Source: JABDMH01 sp965223025 (GTDB lineage Bacteria; Bacteroidota; Bacteroidia; Chitinophagales; Saprospiraceae). From it: a stretch of 64,000 bases of DNA. The notes below the pieces were generated by a model. That model was not told the DNA's origin. It did no database searches and saw only the letters and a list, made by a program, of their open reading frames with translations. Shown here one piece after another: positions 6,882 to 16,627 of the stretch. Numbering within the stretch: the stretch's first letter is position 1; the number at the start of each line of letters is the position of its first letter. Made by a program: the position numbers and the translations under genes. The stretch covers positions 1 to 64,000 of the forward strand of contig CBDCVP010000022.1 in NCBI GenBank assembly GCA_965223025.1. Direction: 5' to 3'.

Positions 6882-9539
6882 ATGGAGATCACCGAAATCA
6901 AGTCCCGCCTCCCCATCACGCAGGTTCTCGCCCACTACAATCTAGCTCCTGATCGCAACGGTCGGCTGTTGTGCCCCTGGCACAACGACAAAACTCCCAG
7001 CCTGCAGATTTACGCTAAGACCAATACATGGACGTGCTTTTCGAGCAAGTGTGATGCGGGCAGTGGAGATGTGATTGATTTTATCATGCGGATGGAAACT
7101 TCGACAGGCTCAGCTTGCTCAAAACACGAAGCGATTTTAAAAGCCAAGGGAATGATTACCGGCCACCAAGCCAACGGCACTCCCAAGCCCAAAGCATCAG
7201 AGCTCTTGGTGAAGCAAGCTGTGATGCGTAAGTTTTACAAGAGCTTCAGCGGAGTGCGCAGTTTAGACAATGAGGGCAGCAAATACTTAGCTGGCCGTGA
7301 GATCGATGCCAAGGAGCTGGGGATTATCTTTTGTCCAAAGGGATCGATGAGCAATTGGCGCAAGAATAAAGACTGGCTGGCAAGCATTGAAAAGTATGGC
7401 CTGGACCGGTTTAGAGGTTGTGTAGTGTTTGCGATGCGCGATCAGGGAGGTCAGATTGTGGACCTGTACGGCCGTCGCATCGACAATACGGCCGATCAGC
7501 GGCACTATTTTTTAAACGGACCGAATGAAGGTTTGTACCCTCGATGGCCACAAGAAAATACGCGGCAATTAATATTAACCGAAAGCCACATCGACACAGC
7601 TACTTTATGGCAACATGTGCCGCCTGCAGAAGGCACAGCCTATGCAGCGATGCACGGCACCAAGGGCTTTACAGACCACCATGCAGCAGCCATAGGTGAG
7701 CTGGAGCACTTAGAAGAAGTGATCTTATTTTTTGATGGTGACCAGGCCGGAGAAGATGGCATAACTCTGACCAGTAGAAAAATCCAAGGTATCCGTACCG
7801 ATCTCCGCATCAGCCGGGTACACACCCCCAAGCAGGAAGATATCAACAGCCTGGCAGTCAATCATCCGGATCAAGCCGATGCCCTGCTGCAGGAGTTGAT
7901 CGACAAAAGAGAAGTGATTTTTTCTTCAACTGAATTTTCAACTGAAGAAGAAAATACACAACCGCAGATGCCTGAAAGTCGATTAGAAATACTATCCCCG
8001 GAGCTGCTACAATACAGTACCGGTGAGCTATACATCGTGATTTTGGGTGGAATAAAAATAACGGGATTGGATAAGCTGAGGGTGACCCTTAAAATAGAAC
8101 TAAAGACCGCAAGCCATAGCATACCGATCCGCCAAAGCCTGGACTTATATCACGGTCGCCAGGTGGACAATCTGATCGAAAGGATGAGCGAAGATCTGGA
8201 GCTAAGCACCACCCAAAGCCGCCAGGTGATCAGTGATCTGACCGGCGTATTAGAAGATTATCGCACCGACCGGCTGGAGTTATTAAAACCCCGGGAAAAG
8301 CCGGTACATGAATTAACGCAGCAAGAAAAAGCAACAGGACTAAGCTATTTAAAGGACCCCAAGTTATTAGAAAACACAAGAGCGGATCTAAGGGCCAGCG
8401 GCATCATTGGTGAGCAGGAAAATGCCCTGATCGGTCATATCATTTACATGAGCCGCAAGCGAGAAAAACCCCTACACGTCATGTACCTGGGCAGTAGCGG
8501 ATCGGGCAAAACCCATCTGCAGGAGAGCCTGGCCGCTCTCATCCCTCCCGAAGATAAAGAAGAAGCGACCAGCTTGAGCGATCAGGCACTGATGTACGAA
8601 GGGAATAAGCTAAAAGGCAAGGTACTGTTTATCGAAGATTTTGATGGGGCCGAAAATGTACAGTATTTAATCAGAGAATTGCAGAGCAAAGGCCGAATCG
8701 TAAAGAAAGTAGCCTGGCGTGATGCCAAGGGGCACACCACCACCATCACCATTGTAGCTGAAGGACCGCTGGTGATCTCAAGCTGCACCACCCGCGAGAA
8801 AGTCTATGAAGACAATGCCAACCGGTGCATCTTATTGTACATCGATGAGAGTTCGGACCAGGATGCAAGGGTGATGGCCCACCAGAAGAAGAAAAGTGCC
8901 GGTAAAATAAAAAGGGACCAGGAGCAAAACATTCAGCGCAAGCATCAGAATATCCAGCGGTTGTTAAGGTCCATCGAAGTAGTCAATCCCTATGCTGAAT
9001 TCATTGATCTACCCCAAAGCATATTTAAACCCAAACGCAGCTTACCCCTTCTACTGAGCTTTATTGAGACCATTACCTTTTATCACCAATACCAGCGGGA
9101 GATCAAAACCCATCCACACACGGGCGTAAAATATATCCAGAGCAATGTGGCGGATCACGAGTGGGCCTTTAAATTATTGCGCGATGTATTATTTGCCAAG
9201 AGTGATGAGCTGACCAAGGCTACGCGTACCTTTTTAGAACGGCTAAAGAAAAAAGTAAAACCCGGCGAGGTATTTTATACCCAACAGATCCGCAAAGCAT
9301 TTAGAATATCCTCCAGTACCATCCACCGGTACATGCGGGAGTTAAAGACCCATGGATACATTAGCTATAAGGGTGGCAATCGCAAAAGAGGTTACGAGTA
9401 CCAAATTGCTGATTATCAGGAATATGAGACGCTAAAGAGTGATATTGATCAAAAGCTGGCTGCCATTCTGGAGGATATCAAAGCCAGGCAAAACGGAAAA
9501 TTAAGTATCCCATGTCCCACAAGTATCCCACTGGCTTAG
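6882..9539 (+). CDS. CHC2/TOPRIM primase fused to a P-loop ATPase (full length)
   Basis: 885 residues from the ATG at 6882; a TTG two codons upstream is a weaker start. Domains in order: CHC2-type zinc finger (Cys31, His34, Cys52, Cys57); DnaG-like TOPRIM fold (LILTES with Glu234, FFDGDQAG with Asp285 and Asp287); linker; P-loop ATPase with Walker A GSSGSGKTH around Lys543 and Walker B-like LFIEDFD about 583-588; winged-helix-like C terminus about 780-860. It should bind and prime or unwind DNA of the element. Codons 398-885 are identical to the partial copy at 1-1467. It is divergent from the XRE gene and 86 bases upstream of the recombinases. Confidence 0.88.
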   Translation: MEITEIKSRLPITQVLAHYNLAPDRNGRLLCPWHNDKTPSLQIYAKTNTWTCFSSKCDAGSGDVIDFIMRMETSTGSACSKHEAILKAKGMITGHQANGTPKPKASELLVKQAVMRKFYKSFSGVRSLDNEGSKYLAGREIDAKELGIIFCPKGSMSNWRKNKDWLASIEKYGLDRFRGCVVFAMRDQGGQIVDLYGRRIDNTADQRHYFLNGPNEGLYPRWPQENTRQLILTESHIDTATLWQHVPPAEGTAYAAMHGTKGFTDHHAAAIGELEHLEEVILFFDGDQAGEDGITLTSRKIQGIRTDLRISRVHTPKQEDINSLAVNHPDQADALLQELIDKREVIFSSTEFSTEEENTQPQMPESRLEILSPELLQYSTGELYIVILGGIKITGLDKLRVTLKIELKTASHSIPIRQSLDLYHGRQVDNLIERMSEDLELSTTQSRQVISDLTGVLEDYRTDRLELLKPREKPVHELTQQEKATGLSYLKDPKLLENTRADLRASGIIGEQENALIGHIIYMSRKREKPLHVMYLGSSGSGKTHLQESLAALIPPEDKEEATSLSDQALMYEGNKLKGKVLFIEDFDGAENVQYLIRELQSKGRIVKKVAWRDAKGHTTTITIVAEGPLVISSCTTREKVYEDNANRCILLYIDESSDQDARVMAHQKKKSAGKIKRDQEQNIQRKHQNIQRLLRSIEVVNPYAEFIDLPQSIFKPKRSLPLLLSFIETITFYHQYQREIKTHPHTGVKYIQSNVADHEWAFKLLRDVLFAKSDELTKATRTFLERLKKKVKPGEVFYTQQIRKAFRISSSTIHRYMRELKTHGYISYKGGNRKRGYEYQIADYQEYETLKSDIDQKLAAILEDIKARQNGKLSIPCPTSIPLA

Positions 9540-9594
9540 TGGGATAATTAACCCTAAGAGACTCAGCGAGTTACCGAAGTATCCCAGTATCCCA
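9505..9594. repeat. GTATCCCA repeats and palindrome (copy 2)
   Basis: Same arrangement as at 1433-1522: four direct GTATCCCA units, one inverted unit, and a 9-bp stem spanning the primase stop codon. Confidence 0.7.
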
Positions 9595-9625
9595 CCGAAA
9601 AGAGGTATACCCCCCTAAAAAAATT

Positions 9626-10537
9626 ATGAAACAACGACCAATTAAAACGAAAAAATACCGGGAATACCAAGAGCGGTTTAGTAAATGGCTGGCTACCATC
9701 GGGATGGCAAGCTCCGCACAGAAATATATGCCCTTGCACCTAAGAGAGTTGTTTCATTATTGTGAACAAAGACAGATTACCCAGGTAGAGCAAATAAGTC
9801 CGCAAGTATTACGGGATTATTTTACCTGGCTTTGCATGCGAAAGAATATGCGTAGAGGTGGTGGATTATCTAAGGGCTATATCAATAAACACCTACAAGC
9901 GCTCAAGAAATTTAGCACCTATTTATGGCATACTGAAAAGATCCTATTAAGTGTCACCATCAAAAGGCTGGTAGAAAACGACAGGCAAAAAATAGAGGTA
10001 CTCACCGAGGCAGAAATAGCCAGTTTATATGATGCAGCTGGCAACGGATCGATTTTAGAATTACGAGATCAAGCGATCCTGGATCTGTTTTATTCATGCG
10101 GATTAAGAAGAACAGAAGGGCGCATGTTAGACATAGCAGATGTGGACCTAGACTTGCGCAGACTCCATGTGCGGCACGGAAAGAATTATACGCAGCGTTA
10201 CGTGCCCTTTACCAAGATGGTGGCACAGCGATTAAGCGCCTACCAGACTACATGTCGACTGGATTTAATTGATCGCCAGGATCAGAAGGCCTTTTTGATC
10301 AGTATGCGCGGTAATCGCATGGAAGGAATGAGCATTTTATTAAGGGTGAAAAAATTACAGCATCGAAGTAGCATGGAAAGCCTTAAAAGTAAATCTATTG
10401 GCTTGCATACATTGCGTCATTCCATTGCCACCCATTTGTTACATCGAGGCGTTAAGTTGCAACAAATAGCCCAGTTCATGGGGCACGCCAGCATCGAGTC
10501 TACTCAAATTTACACTCACTTGATCCATGAGCTTTGA
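9626..10537 (+). CDS. Tyrosine recombinase/integrase 1 (copy 2)
   Basis: Identical 303-residue product to 1554-2465, with the complete Arg161/His261/Arg264/His287/Tyr296 set. Here the whole upstream context is visible: the full primase gene 86 bases away, the XRE gene and its divergent promoter. The 11-base overlap with the following recombinase is kept. Two perfect copies of an active-looking integrase 8 kb apart mean that homologous exchange between the copies could delete or amplify everything between them, including tip 1. Confidence 0.93.
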   Translation: MKQRPIKTKKYREYQERFSKWLATIGMASSAQKYMPLHLRELFHYCEQRQITQVEQISPQVLRDYFTWLCMRKNMRRGGGLSKGYINKHLQALKKFSTYLWHTEKILLSVTIKRLVENDRQKIEVLTEAEIASLYDAAGNGSILELRDQAILDLFYSCGLRRTEGRMLDIADVDLDLRRLHVRHGKNYTQRYVPFTKMVAQRLSAYQTTCRLDLIDRQDQKAFLISMRGNRMEGMSILLRVKKLQHRSSMESLKSKSIGLHTLRHSIATHLLHRGVKLQQIAQFMGHASIESTQIYTHLIHEL

Positions 10538-11384
10538 GTACTATTTAAAGCGCAAAAAACTGGCTCCTTCCAGTATAGAATCTTACCAGGGACAGGTGCA
10601 ATCTTTTGTCAGATGGATAGAATCTCAAGGGTTAGAAAAAGAAGACCTGCGCTACCTGGAGATCCTTCAGTACATCGATCATTGTAGGGACAAAGGGAAT
10701 AGTCAAAGGACCATCAAACACCAGATCAGAATCATTAAATACTGGCTGGATTATCATTTTAAATACTTACGACCCAATCCCTGCCATGGAATACACATCA
10801 AGGATCATGGACGCTTGTTATCATCTCCCTTGTTGAACGAAGTGCAAATTAATGAGCTTTATCGTTCCTATCCACAAAGCACAATTATGGACATACGTAA
10901 CAAGGTCATCTTGGGCTTGATGTGTTACCAGGCTTTGCATAGTGGGCAGATTATAAATCTCTTAATGGAGGATGTAAAAATGGAATATCAGGCCATTGTT
11001 ATCAGAAAAACGATCAAGTCGAATGCAAGAAGCCTTCCCATCAGTGATCAGCAAAAACCAGTATTAGCAAAATATGTGGAAGGCACCAGAGCTGCCATAC
11101 TTAAAAAAAACAGCTCTGCACGATTGATCGTAAGGCCAGGGCCAAATCAGCAGCTTAGAAATACTTTGCAGTATTTTGTCAAATTGCTCAAAAAGCGATA
11201 CCCGATATACAAGAATCCTCACCAGCTCAGGGCCAGTGTGATCAGCAACTGGTTAAAGCACTTCAATCTTAGAGAAGTGCAAAAGATGGTGGGGCATAAA
11301 TACGTGAGCAGCACCGAAAGATATTTGGTGAGCCATGTGGACGAATTGCAAAAGTCGTTGGACCAAAAGCATCCCTGGCAATGA
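10527..11384 (+). CDS. Tyrosine recombinase-like protein 2 (copy 2)
   Basis: Identical 285-residue product to 2455-3312. The first catalytic Arg and the following Glu are replaced (ALHSGQ), while HxxR, His257 and Tyr266 are kept. That the same changed residues occur in both copies shows they are inherited and not a chance error in one copy. The stop is followed directly by the hairpin-rich non-coding stretch. Confidence 0.9.
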   Translation: MSFEYYLKRKKLAPSSIESYQGQVQSFVRWIESQGLEKEDLRYLEILQYIDHCRDKGNSQRTIKHQIRIIKYWLDYHFKYLRPNPCHGIHIKDHGRLLSSPLLNEVQINELYRSYPQSTIMDIRNKVILGLMCYQALHSGQIINLLMEDVKMEYQAIVIRKTIKSNARSLPISDQQKPVLAKYVEGTRAAILKKNSSARLIVRPGPNQQLRNTLQYFVKLLKKRYPIYKNPHQLRASVISNWLKHFNLREVQKMVGHKYVSSTERYLVSHVDELQKSLDQKHPWQ

Positions 11385-12730
11385 TTTATTTACCTGGATA
11401 AAAGTACGGCAAAATGCAAGCAAACTTTAGCCATCCTCATAGTTCCACCTACCCTCAGGTAATAAGGTGTGGCTCACAGGTACACGCCCAGTTCAGCTGA
11501 TTGCTATGCAAGGTTACCCGGAGGCACAACTAAAAGCTGTGGCCTTGCATAGCACCACCAGGCTTGCGCTCCAGTGGGTGCTCGCTGGTTACCATCTTCG
11601 CGTGGTGTACCTGATCGCCACCGCAGTTCTCTCTAGTCCCTCAAAACTCTAGAGAGGAGCCCTATCGGGCAAAATTTATATTTTTTGAGGGTCTAGCCAC
11701 TGCCTTGAGTTTTATGTGCTCGCCTGCGAGCTCTCTCGGTCACCCCCCGATAGCTATCGGGAGGATGAGTGCTGCGCACCACGTAGCCTGGCGCCCATGT
11801 GGGGCGCTGTTCAGTCTACGGCCTCGTTCGCACTCGCAGAAACGGCGAGCAACCCTGGAAATAAACCTCGTAGCAAGAATGAACGACTGATTGCAAGTCC
11901 GCCAAGTTTACCACAAGCTTCACATTATGAGAAAGGCATGTGGAGCTCTGACGGGCTACATGCCTCAATGTGAATCTTATGGAAAACTTGCAGCAAGGGA
12001 TTGCTTTTAATCGGATCAGGTTGCTCCAAATCCTTGACCTGTGTTTTCCACATTTTAATATCCCTGGTGGCTCCACCATCAAGCCGACCAGGTCATGATG
12101 TTAATATGTGGTAAACACCTTTTTAGCAGACGACTGGCCAGAAGTTGGAGCAGGCTGTTTTTTGCTTAGCAGACCATCTTACGACGGTTGATTTAGCTTC
12201 GAGGCTGGTTGTTTACCTCAGGTGTTTATTTAGCCGGGCGGGCTATGCGCGGGCGCCCCCGAGGTCTAGCCCTGGGAACCCGAGCTTGCCGAGGGTGGAA
12301 GGGCTAGTACTGCGAAGCAGCCCCTGGGCCTCGGGGGCAGGCGCAGCCCGCCAAATCAACTAGCTGCGATGGGCTCACGCCCCTAGCGTGAGAACAGGAA
12401 AGCAGCGAGTGGCGCCGTGATGGCCGCCGCATCATACCGTGATAGGCCCTGCCCTTAACGCATATCGAAGCGATCATCTCTTTTTGCCACACACCGAATT
12501 CTTTATACCAGGTACGACCCAGGCCTGGCACGCGTATGTGCTGCGGGCTCTCCACGGCGACACACCTTATTACTGCGTGAGGTGGCCACAGACTGATGCC
12601 ATATTGGAGACGAATACCGCCTGATTTGTTGAGCGGTTATTACTGACCTTTTTTCTTCAATTGAAAATCTAGATCAGCACAAGATCAATTGAAAAGAAAA
12701 GGGTGACTAAATCTGTATCTTAGGTTCTGA
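11385..12730 (+). ncRNA. 1.35-kb hairpin-rich stretch (copy 2)
   Basis: Same sequence as 3313-4658 shifted by 8072, with the same nested stems. The GC-rich multi-branch domain is at 12237-12352 and the 7-bp stem with CCCTA loop at 12374-12392. The 18-bp inverted repeat is at 12647-12702. No protein is recognised in any frame. Confidence 0.5.
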
Positions 12731-13954
12731 ATGGGGTGCCGAAAATTACACATACATGCAAAAGTCGAAAGTCCACTTAGGGTGGCTTATCGAGCTGGTC
12801 AGGAGGTTGAAAATAGGAGTCTAAACTACTACCCCTTCGGAATGACCATGACCGGTGACTGGGGCGAGAACACCAGCCTCAACAACGAAAAGTACCAGTA
12901 CAACGGCATCGAGTACCTCAACGACCATGGGCTGAATATCAATATGGCTCGGTATAGGATGTTGGATCCTAGTATTGGGCGGTGGTTGGGGGTCGATCCC
13001 GCCAGTTCCGCCCTAATGAGTATGAGTCCTTATCAATCGATGGGCAACAATCCTGTAGGTAATTCTGATCCAGAAGGAGATCTCTTCTTCGTGATACCGC
13101 ATTTTGGATTGGGAAGTGGTGGTGGTTCTTTTGGATTAGAGATTGGTATAGGTATTCCGGGAGCACTAAGCGCATCAGTTACTATGGGTGCCAGCAGTAG
13201 TGGTGGATATTGGTCATTGCAAGGTTCCGCTGCAGGTCTATATGGTGGATATGGATCAAATGGAGCATTCGCGGGAGTTGGATATTCGGGAATTAACGTT
13301 GGTGTAGGTCTTTCAAACTCAAATTCTGGTATAAGCCTTGGTTTTAGTCAAGGTCTTGGGAATGGATATGACGGTTCACTGAATCTCAGCTATGGTAAAG
13401 GAGGTTTGGATTGGAGTGTAGGAGGGTCCAGCACTTACATGTGGGGCACTTTGAATCCTGGTGCAACTGGAGAACCTGGGGGAAAAGGTATGGATCAAGG
13501 CGATGGAGAGTGGATAAGGGGAGCAATGGGACTTTATGAAGATGAAACATTGGCATACAATGTGATGGTCGAGCAAACACAAAGCAATGGAGTTGAAACC
13601 GCTGCTTGGTTAACTAGTCAGGGGGTATTGGTCAGCCCAATAGAAGCAGGCTATAAAAACACGGCAACCGAATCGCATAACACCTTTTTTAGAACAACTG
13701 TTCACGGAAAAAGACTATTTGTACATCATGATAATCAAAGACTGTCGATTAAGGGCCAGATTCATACACATCCTAATTCAAATAAGGGATTAAGTCTTGT
13801 TGACAAGGGGATGGCCTATTTTGTTAGAGGTGGCTCTGTTTTTACCATTGGTCCTAAAGTTGTTCATAGGGGTTTCTTTAGAGGTAGCGACTATTTCATG
13901 AATTATTATACTAATACAACCAACTTATTGAGTGGGAGGATTAAACTTAATTAA
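12731..13954 (+). CDS. RHS-core orphan toxin tip 2 with JAB/JAMM-like domain
   Basis: 407 residues. Residues 1-91 equal those of tip 1 (MGCRKL start, YYPFGM, GRWLGVDP); the remainder is unrelated apart from SMGNxP and SDPEGD. A glycine/serine-rich linker (about 120-255) leads to a C-terminal domain with HTHP (His345, His347) and S-x-x-D (Asp358), the zinc ligands of the JAB/MPN fold also seen in DUF4329-type RHS tips. Glu289 or Glu305 could be the catalytic acid. A peptidase or deamidase-like toxin is likely but the substrate cannot be told. The partner gene starts three bases after the stop. Confidence 0.75.
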   Translation: MGCRKLHIHAKVESPLRVAYRAGQEVENRSLNYYPFGMTMTGDWGENTSLNNEKYQYNGIEYLNDHGLNINMARYRMLDPSIGRWLGVDPASSALMSMSPYQSMGNNPVGNSDPEGDLFFVIPHFGLGSGGGSFGLEIGIGIPGALSASVTMGASSSGGYWSLQGSAAGLYGGYGSNGAFAGVGYSGINVGVGLSNSNSGISLGFSQGLGNGYDGSLNLSYGKGGLDWSVGGSSTYMWGTLNPGATGEPGGKGMDQGDGEWIRGAMGLYEDETLAYNVMVEQTQSNGVETAAWLTSQGVLVSPIEAGYKNTATESHNTFFRTTVHGKRLFVHHDNQRLSIKGQIHTHPNSNKGLSLVDKGMAYFVRGGSVFTIGPKVVHRGFFRGSDYFMNYYTNTTNLLSGRIKLN

Positions 13955-13957
13955 GAT

Positions 13958-14518
13958 ATGCGAGTGGAACATTTGATATTTCTACTGTTGTTGATCACTT
14001 CATCTTGTTCTGATCCGAACAATACAAATTATGTGTTTACAAATGAAGACCATTCCTTAGTGGAATTTATCCAAGATTGCATAGAATACCACAAGGGCCA
14101 TAGTGGTAGCCAATATCCTGGTGTATTTATGTTAAGAAAAAGTACTATATGCGACGAAGAATTTTTTGAACTAATGCATATTAGTCATCAATTGGCTTTT
14201 AAGAGTGAGACATTTAATCCGATTTACTTAGCCCAAGTTGATAGCTCACTGGTTTTCATTTGTTTTAGCTCCTTTGCGAATAGTGAAATAGAGCCTCTAG
14301 ATAAGAAGGAAATAAGGGACGCTGCTGTTGCGTATCTACCTGCAATCTCCGAGCCTCCCATAACTGGATTTGGAGATCACTTTTTTTTCAGGAAGGGACC
14401 GGTTAGCGATCCTGCCAAGTATTTCAATGCTGTAGATACGCTATTTAAGTACAAAAATCAGGACTCCAATTTTTTGCATCAAAAACTATTTAACTATTTA
14501 CATTTAGATTGTTGGTAG
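13958..14518 (+). CDS. Candidate immunity lipoprotein for tip 2
   Basis: 186 residues. The signal peptide has a hydrophobic core LIFLLLLITSS and a lipobox-type cysteine at about residue 17, followed by Ser-Asp. The mature part is mixed alpha/beta in appearance and matches no family I know. The ATG lies three bases after the tip 2 stop, so the genes are translated together. A periplasm-facing lipoprotein next to an RHS tip is a common immunity arrangement, which implies that toxin 2 acts in the periplasm or passes through it. The role is inferred from context. Confidence 0.65.
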   Translation: MRVEHLIFLLLLITSSCSDPNNTNYVFTNEDHSLVEFIQDCIEYHKGHSGSQYPGVFMLRKSTICDEEFFELMHISHQLAFKSETFNPIYLAQVDSSLVFICFSSFANSEIEPLDKKEIRDAAVAYLPAISEPPITGFGDHFFFRKGPVSDPAKYFNAVDTLFKYKNQDSNFLHQKLFNYLHLDCW

Positions 14519-14672
14519 AAATGAGTTTGGCTTTGAACTTTCGTAATTCGCAATAAAGGGACACTGGTCTGAATATTTTTGGAGCCATGGCCTCGTTTAT
14601 ACATCAAAAAATGGTGTAAGAAGATTAACCAGTATATTACATGTGCCTTTAAAAAAGTGTAGATACCAGCAC

Positions 14673-14710
14673 AAAAGCCTGACGATTGCTGAGATTAGTC
14701 AGGCTTTTTT
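14673..14710 (+). terminator. Intrinsic terminator after the tip 2 operon
   Basis: AAAAGCCTGAC (14673-14683) pairs with GTCAGGCTTTT (14698-14708) around a 14-base loop, followed by more T. It has the form of a rho-independent terminator and lies 155 bases past the lipoprotein stop. The A-rich left side means it could also work on the minus strand. Confidence 0.8.
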
Positions 14711-14949
14711 GGTTAGTGCAACTTAATGCTGTTGCCACTGATTTACTTGGGATCGGCTGTGGCAAGAATGCCTTCTATTTAACATAATAATTATCATAAA
14801 TGATTGTTTTTCAATGCATTGTGCCTATAAATATCATTATGTTAAGTAGAGGCTGTTCAGCTTACCATTACATCACTGTGAGGTAAGATCCCATAAATGG
14901 CCTAATGATCGTTTGGAGATGCCTATGGGCAAATGGGGCGACGAATCCT
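14711..14949. repeat. Inverted repeats in the gap after the RHS array
   Basis: The gap holds no gene. TTGCCAC (14732-14738) pairs with GTGGCAA (14759-14765). A 15-base inverted repeat with one mismatch lies at 14774-14788 and 14836-14850 (core AACATAAT / ATTATGTT), 47 bases apart. The second pair is AT-rich and could be a boundary scar or regulatory site; no function is assigned. Confidence 0.45.
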
Positions 14950-16308
14950 CTAACTGGACACAAAATTACTTGTTAGTTCTATAATATCGATTGACCCCCC
15001 AAATATTTTGTACATACGAGCATTGTCACCTTCAATTCCATTGTAAATATTGAGAACCCTAGACTTTGAATCGGTTTGATTTTTACTCCTCTTTTGATGC
15101 ATCTTAAGGCGGTTAGAAGTTCTTCCGCTCTCCGAGTGGCCAATTAGTAGATAAGCTTCGACAATATCTCTTAAATGCTGATCTAGTTCTGAGTAGCCTG
15201 GCTTATTTTCCAACGTAGTAAGAGCATCTTCATACGTAATTTTAGAGGTCTTAAGTAATTCAAATTTTGAGGGGAATTCAAATTTTAGAAAAAGCAGTAT
15301 TGCTAAAGGAACTTCATAAACTTTAGCATTTTGGGGGATCGTCCTACTGACAACACCCAATCTCGCAATGAATTGCTGCTGTTGTCTTAAGCTAAATTGG
15401 GCAATTTTAAAGAACCCTGATATGAGTGACACTAAATCTTGTTTCAAGATCATGGTGTTCTGGCGCCTCCCATCAAAAACCTCGAAGGTAGTCATTAGAT
15501 GGTCACAGAAAACCTCAGAATCAGCTATGGGCAATCGATATTCGAAATCAATGAAGCGACGTAAATAGCCCGTGGCATCGAAATCCCTACCATATACAGC
15601 TTTAATTGAGTGACTGAGTTCTTCCAGATGCATGCCAAGTACAAATACAACACCGTCTACATTGAAAAGATGCTTGATCCTTTCAAGTAGTTGTATTGCG
15701 AATAAGGGTCGGCATCTATCTAATTCATCAACCACAATCACCAGTTTGTTGTCTTGAAGACTAACTTCTGTGGAAAGAGAGGTAAGAACATCTCTGAAGG
15801 TGGAAAGCTCCAGAAGGCTATCTTCATATGCCTTAATGCGGTCCTCAGCCGCATTCGAAGCAATGGTACTAAGAATTGTTTCACTAATTTCACTTGCATC
15901 AATTACGCCCAGAGTGATATGTTTTATGATGGCAGGAATTGATTTCCTTGCGATGGAACCACCAATCTTCTTCAGTTTATCAACCTTACTTTGAAAATCA
16001 GAATTACGTTGTAACGAGATCTCTTGTGAAAGTTTGCTTATTATTGGAATTAGGGGGTCAGTCGAATAATCGACCTCCCAAGCATTTAGGTACAAGCAAA
16101 TTGAATCCTGCTGCTGAAGAACCGTCTGCCACATCTTTAAGAATGTTGTCTTACCAGTGCCCCAAGGTGAATTTATTGCAAGGCAAAACTGTCCCTGGCC
16201 AGATTTAACCAGATTGGTAAGGATCGGTTCGATTTCACTTCTACTAAGTATATCAAACTTGAATGGTTCCTTTGTTGGGATCTCGATATCTCTTGTTCGA
16301 ATTAGCAT
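14950..16308 (-). CDS. KAP-family P-loop NTPase
   Basis: 452 residues. Walker A SPWGTGKTT is at about 47-55 (Lys53) and Walker B LVIVVDELDRCRP at about 189-201, both characteristic of KAP NTPases (named after Kidins220/ARMS and PifA). The NAWE segment at about 75 is also typical. No membrane insertion is visible, so it is probably soluble. PifA-like members cause phage exclusion and others sit in defence or mobile regions; this gene lies alone between the toxin array and a recombinase, which fits a defence role, but the function is not proven by sequence. It has no operon partner. Confidence 0.85.
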   Translation of the reverse strand: MLIRTRDIEIPTKEPFKFDILSRSEIEPILTNLVKSGQGQFCLAINSPWGTGKTTFLKMWQTVLQQQDSICLYLNAWEVDYSTDPLIPIISKLSQEISLQRNSDFQSKVDKLKKIGGSIARKSIPAIIKHITLGVIDASEISETILSTIASNAAEDRIKAYEDSLLELSTFRDVLTSLSTEVSLQDNKLVIVVDELDRCRPLFAIQLLERIKHLFNVDGVVFVLGMHLEELSHSIKAVYGRDFDATGYLRRFIDFEYRLPIADSEVFCDHLMTTFEVFDGRRQNTMILKQDLVSLISGFFKIAQFSLRQQQQFIARLGVVSRTIPQNAKVYEVPLAILLFLKFEFPSKFELLKTSKITYEDALTTLENKPGYSELDQHLRDIVEAYLLIGHSESGRTSNRLKMHQKRSKNQTDSKSRVLNIYNGIEGDNARMYKIFGGSIDIIELTSNFVSS

Positions 16309-16627
16309 AGTAGATGGTGTTAGTTGCAGCTAACTTGCTTTCCTCTTTGCCTGCTGCAGCCCACATTATGAAGTCGCTATTAGTGAAAATAGCATACATT
16401 AGTAACTATGTTAATGTGTTATTAGTTCATTGGTAAGACTGCTACTCTCTTTCGGACTCACAGTATTCAACTTTTAAACAGTTAAGAAAACGACCGTTTT
16501 CTTTACTACTCCCCTCCTACTCCATCTCATGGCATTATAGGCCGTTTTGTGGTTAATAAACCCGTTAAATAATCAAAGTAAAGTAACTTACATGCACGTT
16601 TAAGTTTATTTACTCGTATCTTAGAGC
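16309..16627. other. Divergent gap between KAP NTPase and serine recombinase
   Basis: About 320 bases without a gene. It must hold the promoters of both neighbours. I see AT-rich stretches close to the recombinase start but no clear res-site arrangement. Confidence 0.5.

Larger units (their letters stand above)
6391..12730. mobile_element. Candidate integrative element: XRE / primase-ATPase / two tyrosine recombinases / structured non-coding stretch
   Basis: The one complete example of the element that separates the two RHS tips. It has a divergent XRE regulator, a CHC2-TOPRIM-ATPase protein, two overlapping tyrosine recombinases, and a hairpin-rich non-coding tail that ends at the start codon of an RHS orphan. 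No transposase, relaxase or conjugation gene is present. The left boundary is inferred from the regulator, because the left end of copy 1 is outside the window. Primase plus recombinases suggests excision followed by self-primed copying, but that is inference. Confidence 0.6.
8073..12867. repeat. Copy 2 of the long tandem repeat
   Basis: Second copy of the block at 1-4795. All encoded proteins are identical, and the non-coding part between the recombinases and the RHS gene also matches. This argues for very recent duplication, active homogenisation, or transposition. The material between the copies (4796-8072) holds toxin tip 1, its partner, the XRE regulator and the front half of the primase gene. 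Confidence 0.95.
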
